Below, piece after piece: positions 22,101-34,803 of a stretch of DNA of 64,000 nucleotides. The stretch lies in the NCBI GenBank assembly GCA_965644295.1, contig CBFFRP010000002.1, forward strand, positions 62,001 to 126,000, written 5' to 3'. The position numbers were made by a program, and so were the translations under genes. Position 1 is the stretch's first letter. Each line of letters begins with the position of its first letter. The stretch is from Paraphysomonas bandaiensis (lineage: Eukaryota > Chrysophyceae). The notes under the pieces were generated by a model that saw only the letters and a program-made list of their open reading frames with translations, was not told where the DNA came from and did not search any database.

Positions 22101-25100
22101 TGGTTATGATATATCTATACCTGGTTGTGTTATATCTCTATGTGGCTATTATATATCTATACCCGGTTATGTTATATCTATACCTGGTTATGTTATATAC
22201 ATCTGGTTATGTTATATCTATACCTGGTTGTGTTATATCTCTATGTGGCTATGATATATCTATACCTGGTTATGTTATATCTATACCTGGTTGTGTTATA
22301 TCTATACCTGGTTATGTTATGTTTATACCTGGTTATGTTATATTTATACCTGGCTATGTTATATCTATACCTGGTTATGTTATATTCATACCTGGCTATG
22401 TTATATTTATACCTGGTTATGTTATATCTATACCTGGTTATGTTATATCTATACCTGGTTATGTTATATCTATACCTGGTTATGTTATATCTATACCTGG
22501 CTATGTTATATTTATACCTGGTTATGTTATATTTATACCTGGTTCTGTTATATTTATACCTGGTTATGTTATATCTATTCCTTGTATGTTATATACATCT
22601 GGTTATGCTATATCTATTCCTGGTTATGTTATATCTATTCTTGGTTATGTTATATTCATACCTGGTTATGTTATATCTATACCTGGTTGTGTTATATCTC
22701 TATGTGGCTATTATATATCTATACCCGGTTATGTTATATCTATACCTGGTTATGTTATATACATCTGGTTATGTTATATCTATACCTGGTTGTGTTATAT
22801 CTCTATGTGGCTATGATATATCTATACCTGGTTATGTTATATCTATACCTGGTTATGTTATATCTATACCTGGTTATGTTATATTCATACCTGGCTATAT
22901 TATATTTATACCTGGCTATGTTATATTTATACCTGGTTATGTTATGTTTATACCTGGTTATGTTATATTTATACCTGGTTATGTTATATCTATACCTGGT
23001 TATGTTATATTCATACCTGGCTATGTTATATTTATACCTGGTTATGTTATATTTATACCTGGTTATGTTATATTTATACCTGGTTATGTTATATCTCTAT
23101 GTGGCTATGATATATCTATACCTGGTTATGTTATATCTATACCTGGTTATGTTATATCTATACCTGGTTATGTTATATTCATACCTGGCTATATTATATT
23201 TATACCTGGCTATGTTATATTTATACCTGGTTATGTTATGTTTATACCTGGTTATGTTATATTTATACCTGGTTATGTTATATCTATACCTGGTTATGTT
23301 ATATTCATACCTGGCTATGTTATATTTATACCTGGTTATGTTATATTTATACCTGGTTATGTTATATCTATACCTGGTTATGTTATATCTATTCCTTGTA
23401 TGTTATATACATCTGGTTATGTTATATCTATACCTGGTTATGTTATATTCATACCTGGTTATGTTATGTTTATACCTGGTTATGTTATATTTATACCTGG
23501 TTATGTTATATTTATACCTGGTTATGTTATATCTATTCCTTGTATGTTATATACATCTGGTTATGCTATATCTATTCCTGGTTATGTTATATCTATTCCT
23601 GGTTATGTTATATTCATACCTGGTTATGTTATATCTATACCTGGTTGTGTTATATCTCTATGTGGCTATTATATATCTATACCCGGTTATGTTATATCTA
23701 TACCTGGTTATGTTATATACATCTGGTTATGTTATATCTATACCTGGTTGTGTTATATCTCTATGTGGCTATGATATATCTATACCTGGTTATGTTATAT
23801 CTATACCTGGTTACGTTATATTTATACCTGGTTATGTTATATATATCTGGTTATGTTATATTTATACTTGGTTATGGTATATCTATAGCTAGTTATGTTA
23901 TATATATACCTGGTTATGTTATATTTATATGTGGTTATGTTGTAGTTATATGTGCTTGTGTTATATTTATATTTGTAGACCGCCTCGAGAGTGGAATACT
24001 ATTTACCACTCCATTTATCAGTAATGCAGGCATTCAAATGCTTGTTTTGACTAAAACTCCGTCAGTTTACGACAAGGCACTGTTAATATTTAAACCTTTT
24101 ACTAAAGAAATGTGGGTGACTACCTTCGTGATGATAGTATTCGTCGCGGCGACACTGCGATTTAGCGAGCGTACAGGTGCAGAATTGCGGTCCATTAGAC
24201 AACATATTATGGCATTGGAAAGCATTCCGATATCAGGTATTTAGCTATCTGTTGTGACGACCGCAGTGACGTCCGCTGATGTAGATATGAGGAAAACATT
24301 AACGACAAAGGAAAATATTTTTAGCTCCAAGAAGGAATCTGCTGTGGGGTGGACTCTCAATCAATTTTTTTCTGATATTCCGACCTATATATACACTTCT
24401 TGGCTGACCATCACCGCTCATAGCTCACACACTTCTGACGTAAAGGGTACTGGTATGAGCACTAAGGCATTGGTTTTGAATGCTTTCTTCTGTTTCTTTG
24501 GAATGGTATGGGTGTTGGGATATACTGCCAACCTTGCTGCGATCCTTGGAGACCAGTCGGGGGAAACCGAGTTGAGCACTTTGGAGCAAATGAATTCAAG
24601 GCTACTTACAGCAGCTGTTACTGCGAACACCGCGTATGCTGCTGCCATGGCCGTGTCGTTTCCCAACATCAAGCAGATTGGATTCGGGAACTTAAACGGT
24701 GCTTTAAATTGCCTCGAGACGGAAAAGTGTCATGCGTTGGTAGAATCTTCCATACTTTTAGAAGCTCTTCAGAATGGTGCCATTGATATTGAATCCGATA
24801 GTCACAGGCGCCAACACTGCATCAACAAAGATAATGATCAAGATAGAGAGCTGAGGTTGGTTGGCTTACCTCGCCAACAGGGTTACACCGAAATATCCGT
24901 GGGAATCCACAGAGATTATCCGAAACTACGGGATGTGTTATCCTACTGGATCACCGTATTTCGCACATGTGAACCGGACAGTGCTACAAGTGCGTGCTAT
25001 GCAGGCATTAACATGGGCCGTTCGTTTGACAGTTTGACGGATATTCATGTTCGGAAAAACCGGTGTGAACAATCAAAGCCAGCATTCTGGGATAATAGTA

Positions 25101-26071
25101 GCAAAGGAGCGAATTTGAAGCTCGGAGTTGTCAATTTCTTGTTTCCCATTGCTGTTGTTGTAGCTATTGGACTTCTAATGATCACCAATGAATTGGTTAA
25201 TATATACGACTGGGGATTCTTGGAGGCAATGTACTGTACAAGAGATATCCGAGAAGTTGTTAATAAATGCATTTTTGACAAATCATTTCTAAGAAAAGTG
25301 GAATCAAACGACAAATCGGCACTGCAATGGGCGACCAGCATTACAAGGGATCAGTACTTGTCATTCGCGATGAAGAACTATTCAAGTGACAAAGTGCTCG
25401 ATATATCGTTCATACTTTCTTCTTGGTGGAAATCGCCAAATGTGCGCGAGATGTTTCTTGGTCCTTTGAAAAAGCATTATTTAGCTACAGACATTCGAGC
25501 ACTATTTTTTCTACGCTGGAGCGTTAAAAAACTAGAACATGAACTGAAATTCCTGACATGTCAAGCCCCCAATAATCGTCGACTTATTTTACTAAAAAGT
25601 CGATCGTCAAAGCATATGTATCATCACAGTGCCAACGATGACGCAAGTGATGTTCGAAACAAACTGGAAAACGAAGAGTATGGACGAGTAGGCTTTCAAG
25701 TGGAAGACAGCGAGAATTGCTATGGTTTTGAAGGGGTACGACAAAAATCACTTACAGAGAAACGGATTAAACTTTACCTTTTGGACCAAGCGCTACTACT
25801 GAGGCGTGCCATTGGCGAAGTTATCCGCATCAGCAACTCAAAGACTGTGAAAACTCACACTTCTGAATCATCACTTGCGTCGATACTATCTCGCGCGTAC
25901 GACTCACCTAAAGCGTTCCGCTCATTTACATCTGTGCTGGAAACTGCAGAATCTACGGAGTCTAAATGTGAAATCAAGTCGGCATCATCAAGTGATAACA
26001 TATTTTCGAGGAGTCCTACTAACGAGACCTCGCCGCCTGGATGTTCGGATGATATGTATAGTATTTTATAA
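19136..26071 (+). CDS. Ionotropic glutamate receptor-like channel, copy 1 (4 exons)
   Basis: Exons are 19136-19475, 19548-19595, 23979-24236 and 24267-26071, giving 816 residues, phase 1 at every junction. A Leu-rich signal peptide (residues 1 to about 22) leads straight into the ligand-binding lobe S1 (HYYFSVVHDPPF, WTGLIIDHIQLIS), with the family's ligand-binding Arg probably in KDR at the start of exon 3. M1 (FTKEMWVTTFVMIVFVAATL), a pore-loop region, M3 with GYTANLAAIL (SYTANLAAF in animals), S2 and M4 (VNFLFPIAVVVAIGLLM) follow. A cytoplasmic tail of about 250 residues ends the protein. There is no amino-terminal (LIVBP-like) domain. Family members are tetrameric ligand-gated cation channels of the plasma membrane. 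Intron 2 is a 4.4-kb minisatellite, and intron 3 is only 30 nt and contains the one in-frame stop. An inverted paralogue lies at 50236-60173. Confidence 0.88.
19612..23965. repeat. 21-bp minisatellite filling intron 2 of channel copy 1
   Basis: Some 200 imperfect copies of TATACCTGGTTATGTTATAT plus one base, with recurrent variants (TTTATA, TTCATA, CTTATA, and a CTATGTGGCTAT variant). A higher-order period of 1337 bp is visible: the block around 20727-20920 recurs at 22064-22257, and its CTATGTGGCTATTATATATC variant at about 20801 recurs at about 22138. All three plus-strand frames stay open for long distances. Confidence 0.95.
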
Positions 26072-28456
26072 GTAATATGTGTGTTGTTTCGCAAATGCTG
26101 TGAAGCTTATTATATATTCCTGAGGTTATGATTCAACCTTATCAATGTGGTTGATATGGTACGACGCTATAAATCATGGGATTGGCCTCGGTAAAATAAT
26201 AACTTATTCACACCAGTTTGGTTTTAGCTTAAAAAGGTATTCACAAAATATTTGGGTATAGCTATGCTTTGAAGAACAATATGAGCCATAGCATACCTTA
26301 AATTAGACAGCAAGTAGGTAACTTGAAGCAATTAAACCCTGCATGTTAAAGTTTTGGTGTTTTACGTGGTGCGCAGCGATCCTACACTATGGCCACACGG
26401 TAGGAAGCACCAAGGTGCAGCAACCTCCGCTCTTTAACTCTATCACTCAAAGCAGAATCTTGAGATATACCTGACATTTGCTGACTTAAGATTTTTGAGT
26501 CCTGAACTATAGCAATGTTATCCTGCTATATAGACACTATCGTTGATGTCTCCAAATATTTCGAATCATCAGCTGGAAGTATGCATTTAACTTGCTTCTT
26601 TATTTCCAGGCTTCAGGAAACCTTGACAATGAAAGCAAAAGACAGTCGCTTGCACATTACAAATCCAGTGAATATAATAAACTCTAAGTGAATAAACTTT
26701 ATATTAGAGATTAATTCTTGAGAATAATTTAATATTAATAGAAACTATATGCAACTTTATAAGCTATATATGAATGTGGGATTGACTGATGAACATGAAC
26801 AGAAGTCACAAGGAGATCAGAGGAGGTTATATAGTTATATTTAACCACAGACATTATAAGAAGGAGGCTATATCGTTCCGCGCTCAAAATTTTGAAACGA
26901 GGGCGAAAAGCCAGAGTTTTAAAATTTAGACAAGGGACGATACTCCTTATTCCTAGGTTACATTATTGTAGCATATCCTCATAAAATGATGTTGGAAACT
27001 TTATATTAGATTGTATAGCTATTATAGCAGCTTGCTTTCTGTAATAAGAAATAGGTGTTTCCTGATTAATTTATTTAACGCTACGAAAGCTGCTTGTGCG
27101 TCGCCGCAAGCACCAAGGTGCGACCACTTCCGCTCTGAGTTCTTAAAGTGAACATCCCGGATGCTTTACTTCAGCAGGCAGCCCAATACCCCGGTTACCC
27201 TTCAGGTGGGCCCTGTCCCGGATGCCCTTGAGGTGGGCCCATTCCCGGATGCCTGTTTATTCGTCAGGGCCCAAAGACGTCTACATAAGTAACACTTAGT
27301 GGTGTCCCTTGTACCACACAAGCATTCGACTATGATTGGGCAGAAGAATATCTGCTGACTATGTTTGCGGCTCACGTTAGCTTCCCAGAGAAAATCTCTC
27401 CGGTACTTATCCCCCAGAATACCACGAAAAGGTGCGAGTCCGACTTTGTTGAGGGGGAATGGCAACTGCGAGGTATATTGAATTCGTACATAAGTATGAT
27501 GATGAATGTGAGGAGTGGTAGTCGCGCGAAAGGCATTGCCTTATTAATTAGCATCATCATCGCATTTTTATACAATATACAATGCGCTTAACCTCCTCTC
27601 CTAGTGCACCTGATTGAATGATGTGTGTATGATATGAGGTACACAATATCATCATAAGCACAATGCGACCCAAACCCTGAAAGAACTGGATGCTACTGTC
27701 CTTAGCCACCTATACAGCATCAGATATGGCACTTAAACTCTCCTGAAACATTCTTGAAGTTGTTTCGAAGTCCTGGTTCTGAAGATAGATCACTTGCAGG
27801 CCTCATTACAAATATTCTACAACGGACGAAAAGGATGGAATATAACTTGGAGTGCTATATGACCTGCTTTGGATAGTTTGCTCATGATTGTGATTTCTCT
27901 ATAATTGTGTACTGTAATAATGTGATCACGTACATATGACTGTCAATATCATTATAGAGGTAGAAGTGAGCTTCTGCTGAACCGAATATTGAAGTTGAAT
28001 GTCTATGTCTATATTTGCCCGATGCTGATATGAGCGCCCTGTTGAGACAAAATCAGGTTTAAAAAAAGGTTTCTTTGAGACAAAATGGGGATATGAATAT
28101 TTCGTCAAGTGTTTAGATTAGTATAAACTATAGTTCTTCCTTGGAAGTACACTTTGTGCAACAGAGGAAAATAACGTTCAGGTGTAGAGCAAGCTTAAAT
28201 TAATGGAAGTACCCAATTCCAAAACAATTCATTATAATAGATGGTTACTGATACTGGAAAGTTGTATGGTCTATTGTCTATCGAAAATCCGCGTGCTGAG
28301 CTAGCAGTAAACAGCGACTACTTCTTTTTCTTATTAATACGAATATCAACTAACTTGAAGAAGTAACGTACAAATCCACCGGCAGTATCTCATGATGCTG
28401 GAAATCATAACAAGCATTACTGTACCGATTATATCATACGACCATGGATGTATACT
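26072..28456. other. Convergent intergenic gap with dispersed repeats
   Basis: No gene is called. A block at about 27075-27470 matches the reverse complement of about 42312-42695, including two GGCATCCGGG-type short repeats. A second degenerate stretch (about 27975-28095) resembles 15420-15560 and 42835-42925. A smaller related motif (AGCACCAAGGTGC) occurs at about 26406-26418 and 27109-27121. Short frames within it (for example 27202-27465) lack recognisable content. I read the gap as decayed mobile sequence. Confidence 0.5.
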
Positions 28457-31400
28457 CTACTTTTTCTCCAGAGCGGCGGAAGGTACAAAAGAAGGTATGC
28501 CAGTGATGGCTCTGCCAATAATTAGAGCATGTACATCATGAGTTCCTTCGTAAGTATTGACCGCCTCTAGATTCATCATGTGCCGTATAATGTGGTACTC
28601 ATCGGATATCCCATTTCCACCCAGCATATCTCTGCTTTGCCTGGCAATGTCGATGGCCTTACCACAAGAGTTCCTCTTCACTATTGATATCATATCAGGA
28701 CTGTATGACCCAGACTCCATGAGTCTCCCCACTCTAAGGCATCCCTGTAAACCAAGTGAAATTTCCACACACATGTCTGCTAACTTCTTTTGAATGAGCT
28801 GGTTGGCAGCAAGAGGGGCTCCAAATTGTTTACGGCTCAGAACGTACTCTCTTGCGATAGAGTAGCAGGAGTTGGCGGCTCCAAGGGCTCCCCAAGAGAT
28901 TCCATATCTAGCGCTATTGAGGCAACTAAAAGGTCCCTTGAGTCCTTTTACTTTAGGCAGCATGGCACTACCCGGTACCTGAATTTCCAATTGCGTCACA
29001 ATACACTTATTAAAAAACCACTGATGAGTGGTCTCATAGGGAATTGATAATACATAACGGACACCATTACATTAAGTCACTTTCAAGTGACAGGAGCATG
29101 TATGTAATACCTTCACATCTTCCATGAATATCATTCCCGTGGTAGAGGCCCGTAAAGAACACTTTCCGTGAATCACCGGAGCACTGAGGCCTGCCATACC
29201 CTTTTCCAGAATGAACCCTCTAATGTCGCCCTCATCATCCTATTATACTTCAGTTACCAATGTTTCATAACATCCAATGACACACCTTGGCCCACACAAC
29301 AAATACGTCTGCCACAGGTGAGTTAGTTATCCAGTTTTTGGAACCGTTGAGGACATAGCTGCCATCTGCCTGTTTTCTGGCCCGAGTTTCCATCCCACCG
29401 GGATCTGAACCATGGTTGGGCTCAGTGAGACCAAAGCAGCCAATCAGATTCCCTTTGGCTAGTTCGGGGAGGTATTTGTTCTTTTGCTCCTCGCTACCAA
29501 AGGTGTAGATGGGGTGCATGACCAAAGAGCTCTGCACGGACATAGCGGAGCGGTATCCACTATCGGCACTCTCGATAGCATTAGCAATGAGTCCATATGA
29601 AACATATCCCACGCCAGCACAGCCATAGCCCTGAATAGTAGCCCCCAATAAACCCAACTCTCCCATTTCTTTCATGATAGAAGTGTCAAAGGATTCCTCC
29701 CTACTGGCCTTGGTCACTCGTGGAATTAATCGCTCATTAGCATACGCCATAGCGGACTCCTGCACAAAAAAACATATCACTATACACTCATATCTCTATA
29801 CACTCATATCTCTATACACTCATATCTCCATACACTCATATCTCTATACACTCATATCTCTATACACTCATATCTCTATACACTCATATCTCTATACACT
29901 CATATCTCTATACACTCATATCTCTATACACTCATATCTCCATACACTCATATCTCTATACACTCATATCTCTATACACTCATATCTCTATACACTCATA
30001 TCTCCATACACTCATATCTCCATACACTCATATCTCTATACACTCATATCTCTATACACTCATATCTCCATACACTCATATCTCTATACACTCATATCTC
30101 TATACACTCATATCTCTATACACTCATATCTCTATACACTCATATCTCCATACACTCATATCTCTATACACTCATATCTCTATACACTCATATCTCTATA
30201 CACTCATATCTCTATACACTCATATCTCTATACACTCATATCTCTATACACTCATATCTCTATACACTCATATCTCCATACACTCATATCTCTATACACT
30301 CATATCTCTATACACTCATATCTCTATACACTCATATCTCTATACACTCATATCTCCATACACTCATATCTCCATACACTCATATCTCTATACACTCATA
30401 TCTCCATACACTCATATCTCTATACACTCATATCTCTATACACTCATATCTCTATACACTCATATCTCTATACACTCATATCTCTATACACTCATATCTC
30501 CATACACTCATATCTCCATACACTCATATCTCTACACACTCATATCTCTATACACTCATATCTCTACACACTCATATCTCTATACACTCATATCTCCATA
30601 CACTCATATCTCTATACACTCATATCTCCATACACTCATATCTCCATACACTCATATCTCCATACACTCATATCTCCATACACTCATATCTCTATACACT
30701 CATATCTCTATACACTCATATCTCTATACACTCATATCTCTATACACTCATATCTCTATACACTCATATCTCTACACACTCATATCTCCATACACTCATA
30801 TCTCCATACACTCATATCTCCATACACTCATATCTCTACACACTCATATCTCTATACACTCATATCTCTACACACTCATATCTCTATACACTCATATCTC
30901 CATACACTCATATCTCTATACACTCATATCTCCATACACTCATATCTCCATACACTCACATCTCTATACACTCATATCTCCATACACTCATATCTCCATA
31001 CACTCATATCTCCATACACTCATATCTCTATACACTCATATCTCTATACACTCATATCTCTATACACTCATATCTCTATACACTCATATCTCTATACACT
31101 CATATCTCTATACACTCATATCTCCATACACTCATATCTCTATACACTCATATCTCCATACACTCATATCTCCATACACTCATATCTCTATACACTCATA
31201 TCTCCATACACTCATATCTCTATACACTCATATCTCTATACACTCATATCTCTATACACTCATATCTCTATACACTCATATCTCTATACACTCATATCTC
31301 TATACACTCATATCTCTATACACTCATATCTCTATACACTCATATCTCTATACACTCATATCTCTATACACTCATATCTCTACACACTCATATCTCTATA

Positions 31401-32393
31401 CACTCATATCTCTATACACTCATATCTCCATACACTCATATCTATATACACTCATATCTCCATACACTCATATCTCCATACACTCATATCTCTATACACT
31501 CATATCTCTATACACTCATATCTCTATACACTCATATCTCTATACACTCATATCTCCATACACTCATATCTCCATACACTCATATCTCCATACACTCATA
31601 TCTCTATACACTCATATCTCTATACACTCATATCTCCATACACTCATATCTATATACACTCATATCTCCATACACTCATATCTCTATACACTCATATCTC
31701 CATACACTCATATCTCTATACACTCATATCTCTATACACTCATATCTCTATACACTCATATCTCTATACACTCATATCTCTATACACTCATATCTCCATA
31801 CACTCATATCTATATACACTCATATCTCTATACACTCATATCTCCATACACTCATATCTCTATACACTCATATCTCCATACACTCATATCTCTATACACT
31901 CATATCTCCATACACTCATATCTCTATACACTCATATCTCTATACACTCATATCTCTATACACTCATATCTCGATACACTCATATCTCGATACACTCATA
32001 TCTCCATACACTCATATCTCTATACACTCATATCTCTATACACTCATATCTCTATACACTCATATCTCCATACACTCATATCTCTATACACTCATATCTC
32101 TATACACTCATATCTCTATACACTCATATCTCCATACACTCATATCTCTATACACTCATATCTCTATACACTCATATCTCGATACACTCATATCTCCATA
32201 CATACATGGATCATCTTCTCATCATCTGTGAGCTGGTCGCGGAGTAGGAGAGGGTCTGTATGATCGTTAGGACTGCTATGTATGTATGTATATGTATGTT
32301 ACCATTCCACGATAGTTTAGTTAATGTAGCAAACGAATGACATGTGGATGCCTTCTGAGACATTCGGCGGGTGAGTGAGATAACTCTCATCAT
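28457..32393 (-). CDS. GCDH: Glutaryl-CoA dehydrogenase, mitochondrial (5 exons)
   Basis: Exons (complement) are 32311-32393, 32206-32272, 29286-29759, about 29111-29239 and 28457-28978, giving about 424 residues (human 438). It oxidatively decarboxylates glutaryl-CoA to crotonyl-CoA in lysine, hydroxylysine and tryptophan breakdown, using FAD and passing electrons to ETF in the mitochondrial matrix. The N-terminus is basic with Ser/Thr, like a presequence. Diagnostic stretches are [73 protein letters not shown] and [38 protein letters not shown] contains the catalytic Glu. The first intron uses a GTGGAA donor chosen for frame. Intron 2 (29760-32205) is a minisatellite. Exon 4 boundaries may be off by two bases. 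Confidence 0.93.
29777..32203. repeat. 16-bp minisatellite filling a GCDH intron
   Basis: About 150 copies of the unit TATACACTCATATCTC, varying mainly at the second T/C (TCTA, TCCA, TCGA) and occasionally TACACA. The unit length is not a multiple of three, yet the plus strand stays open across the whole array because the unit has no stop in any frame. The plus-strand reading frame is a repeat artefact. Confidence 0.95.
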
Positions 32394-32944
32394 GTTTAGA
32401 TATAGATAATTGTTATATAAGTGTTTATGGGTAGGTTGCTATATAGTGTGTATGTATATGCAGACTGAGAGGAGCTGAGAGGCATGTAGACGACTGTACC
32501 ACACACAACACACACACACACACAGCAGCTACATATGAGATCACCCCACACTCCAACTGTAGAATCTGACGTATATAGAGGTATGTATGTATGTATGTAT
32601 GTATGTATGTATGTATGTATGTATGTATGTATGTATGTATGTATGTATGTATGTATGTATGTATGTATGTATGTATGTATGTATGTATGTATGTATGTAT
32701 GTATGTATGTATGTATGTATGTATGTATGTATGTATGTATGTAGCTATGTGGGTTTGTATGTAACGTATGTGTTTTTCTTATATGGAGGTATGACTATGT
32801 ATGTATGTATATGTAGGTGTGTAGAGGTGTGGCATATGCATATATCTCCAACACTCTCAATCTCAATCATCTTATTTATTCAACCTCTCATCTCATCTTC
32901 AAATTCCTTCTTATCTTCTCTTACATCCCTCTCTATACACACAC
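32394..32944. promoter_or_regulatory. Divergent gap GCDH / FAM227-like with GTAT array
   Basis: Holds a CA run (32500-32523) and a GTAT array of about 160 bp (32582-32743), followed by pyrimidine-rich sequence before the downstream start codon. No gene is seen. Confidence 0.6.
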
Positions 32945-33964
32945 ATGTCTCAAACATTCCATACAGATCTACCAGATACATCCACCTCCCCTTTATCACG
33001 TCATACATTATCATCTACAACTATTCACACACGTTTACCTGCATCTGTTAATCTTGTTGCATTACGTGAATCATTTTTATCAGAAGCACCATTTGTATCA
33101 TCATCTAATCGTATGTTTTGGCGTCGTATGGTGGATGGGGCATGCTTTCAGCATCTCTTATCCGCATCGTATCATATTATATCAGACTGTGTCTCAGATA
33201 ACAGTGTAGTTGATTTAGATAAATTAAATGACATTAAAAATATGCCATTAATACATAAAATGTCATCTAATCTTGCTGAAATGTATTATTCCATTAAATT
33301 AAGAGAAAGGGAACTATTTTTTACTCGTCTACCTGAAGTACTTGCTTATATGGTGGTCAGTGCAATGCGGACATCTATTCCAAAGCATCATCGTCTCTGT
33401 CAAGCTGCTAGATTTCGTGAGATTTTACTGGACTGGTTTTGTGAAGTACTTGGTGGTTTGCGGTTTACGAATGTGCGTACTAATAGGGAATGGTTCTTCA
33501 CTGACGTCTTCGATGCCCCTATCCTGACCTCCTCTCAAAATAGCAACCCCTTGTCTACTTCATCCAACATGACAGCTTCTAGTGGCGGTATAGCGGTGTC
33601 AAAACATAAACTGGCTCTGAGTCCACTGATAAATATGTACACCGGTGATAGTAAGGCTCGCGTTGCCGAGTTAGCGGTGGACCTCTCTCTGTCACACTCA
33701 TGTAACCGGTCTCTGACAGCCCTCCCTCTGGATACAAACACAGTGCCAGGCCGAGTACGCCAAAAGACCGTAGATTATTCGCAGGTTAAAACTCTTTTGA
33801 AAAAGTCCAGGGAGACTAGACGCAAGATTGCGGCAGACCATAAGAACTCTATCAACTTAACACAGAAAGGGCTGCGCAAGGACAAGCTGATGCTGAAGAA
33901 GAATATGACTGCACTTAATAGAACTTCGGCCGAGAATATACTAGCCACCCATGCCCTGAATTGA
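32945..33964 (+). CDS. FAM227-like protein
   Basis: 339 residues in one exon, starting at ATG 32945 after a CT-rich leader. The N-terminal 40 residues are Ser/Thr-rich. Residues about 40-190 resemble the FAM227 domain: an FLSEAPF-like entry, an F-W dyad (residues 58-59), then a region around LPEVLAYMVVSAM followed by RFREILLDWFCEVLGGLR. FAM227A/B are poorly characterised proteins associated with cilia and sperm flagella in animals. The C-terminal part (about 265-339) is Lys/Arg-rich and helical. The match is by pattern only, so family assignment is moderate. If right, it implies a flagellated organism. It converges with the WW/zinc-finger gene. Confidence 0.55.
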   Translation: MSQTFHTDLPDTSTSPLSRHTLSSTTIHTRLPASVNLVALRESFLSEAPFVSSSNRMFWRRMVDGACFQHLLSASYHIISDCVSDNSVVDLDKLNDIKNMPLIHKMSSNLAEMYYSIKLRERELFFTRLPEVLAYMVVSAMRTSIPKHHRLCQAARFREILLDWFCEVLGGLRFTNVRTNREWFFTDVFDAPILTSSQNSNPLSTSSNMTASSGGIAVSKHKLALSPLINMYTGDSKARVAELAVDLSLSHSCNRSLTALPLDTNTVPGRVRQKTVDYSQVKTLLKKSRETRRKIAADHKNSINLTQKGLRKDKLMLKKNMTALNRTSAENILATHALN

Positions 33965-34803
33965 ACATTATGTATCGGAAATATTTTGTACTATGAAAAT
34001 ATAGAGTGCGTGGTATGAATAGTTTGTTGTTTTTGAAAAAAACTGTATGAGTGGAGTAGAAGTATATCATCCTTCATCACAGCGTCTGTGTATGTAGTTA
34101 GAGAAGATGTGACATGAATATATCCGTGTATAAAATAAGTAATGTTATCTATATTCCATAAACAAGATTACTTTTTTGTGATACCAAGATATCTAATCCT
34201 ACAGCCCTGATTTAATCTTCATGGGCTGTATCGTGAGAAGAAGAACAGTTGAGGCTGCGCTTAAAGAAGAAATAACCTCTGGGATGAAATAACAGTTGAG
34301 CAAGCTATGTTGGCAACTAATGTATAGATGTATAGGTACTTGATTACGTAGTTTATTATCAATTAAATTTACCACCCCGAGATGTTTTCTAAAACTCTCG
34401 AACGAAAGCACTAGACGGGACATCCAATAGGCTGCGCCTACTTTCATAACACATAATAAGATAGTCTGATACTTTCTTTCTTTAATATTTTCGACCGCGC
34501 ATATTGTTAAGATACAGATTAAAGTGCAATAAAATGTGGTGGTGCTATTGGTACCATGATAAATCTTGACGATAAATACGTAATATGTATACCCTTTTCA
34601 ATCTTTGAGACAATAAGATAACCTTCATATGTCAATATATTTTTGACATAGTTTACAAATTTATTATTACCATTAATTATGCAATTATCAAGATCACAAA
34701 CACCGTAAACATACAATTCAGATATTATCACACATATCCACTATAACCCAACCATCCCACTGCTCCAAGAAGTGAAACCAGGACAGCTATTACAAACATT
34801 TAG
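33965..34803. other. Convergent intergenic gap
   Basis: AT-rich, no convincing gene. Two minus-strand frames of 70-82 codons (34199-34447 and 34519-34731) have no recognisable content and no supporting splice structure. The end of the WW/zinc-finger gene may extend into the right part of this gap. Confidence 0.45.

Noticed and set aside
19612-23965. Regular short repeats resembling a CRISPR array.
   Set aside because: No unique spacers; units are contiguous 21-mers inside a spliced eukaryotic gene.
24237-24266. Reading the TAG as evidence that the channel genes are pseudogenes.
   Set aside because: Both paralogues keep the same GT...AG 30-nt segment, and all other exons are intact and in phase.
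29674-32247. An 857-codon plus-strand frame of [10 protein letters not shown]-type repeats.
   Set aside because: Antisense to a GCDH intron built of a 16-bp repeat; it overlaps real GCDH exons on the other strand.
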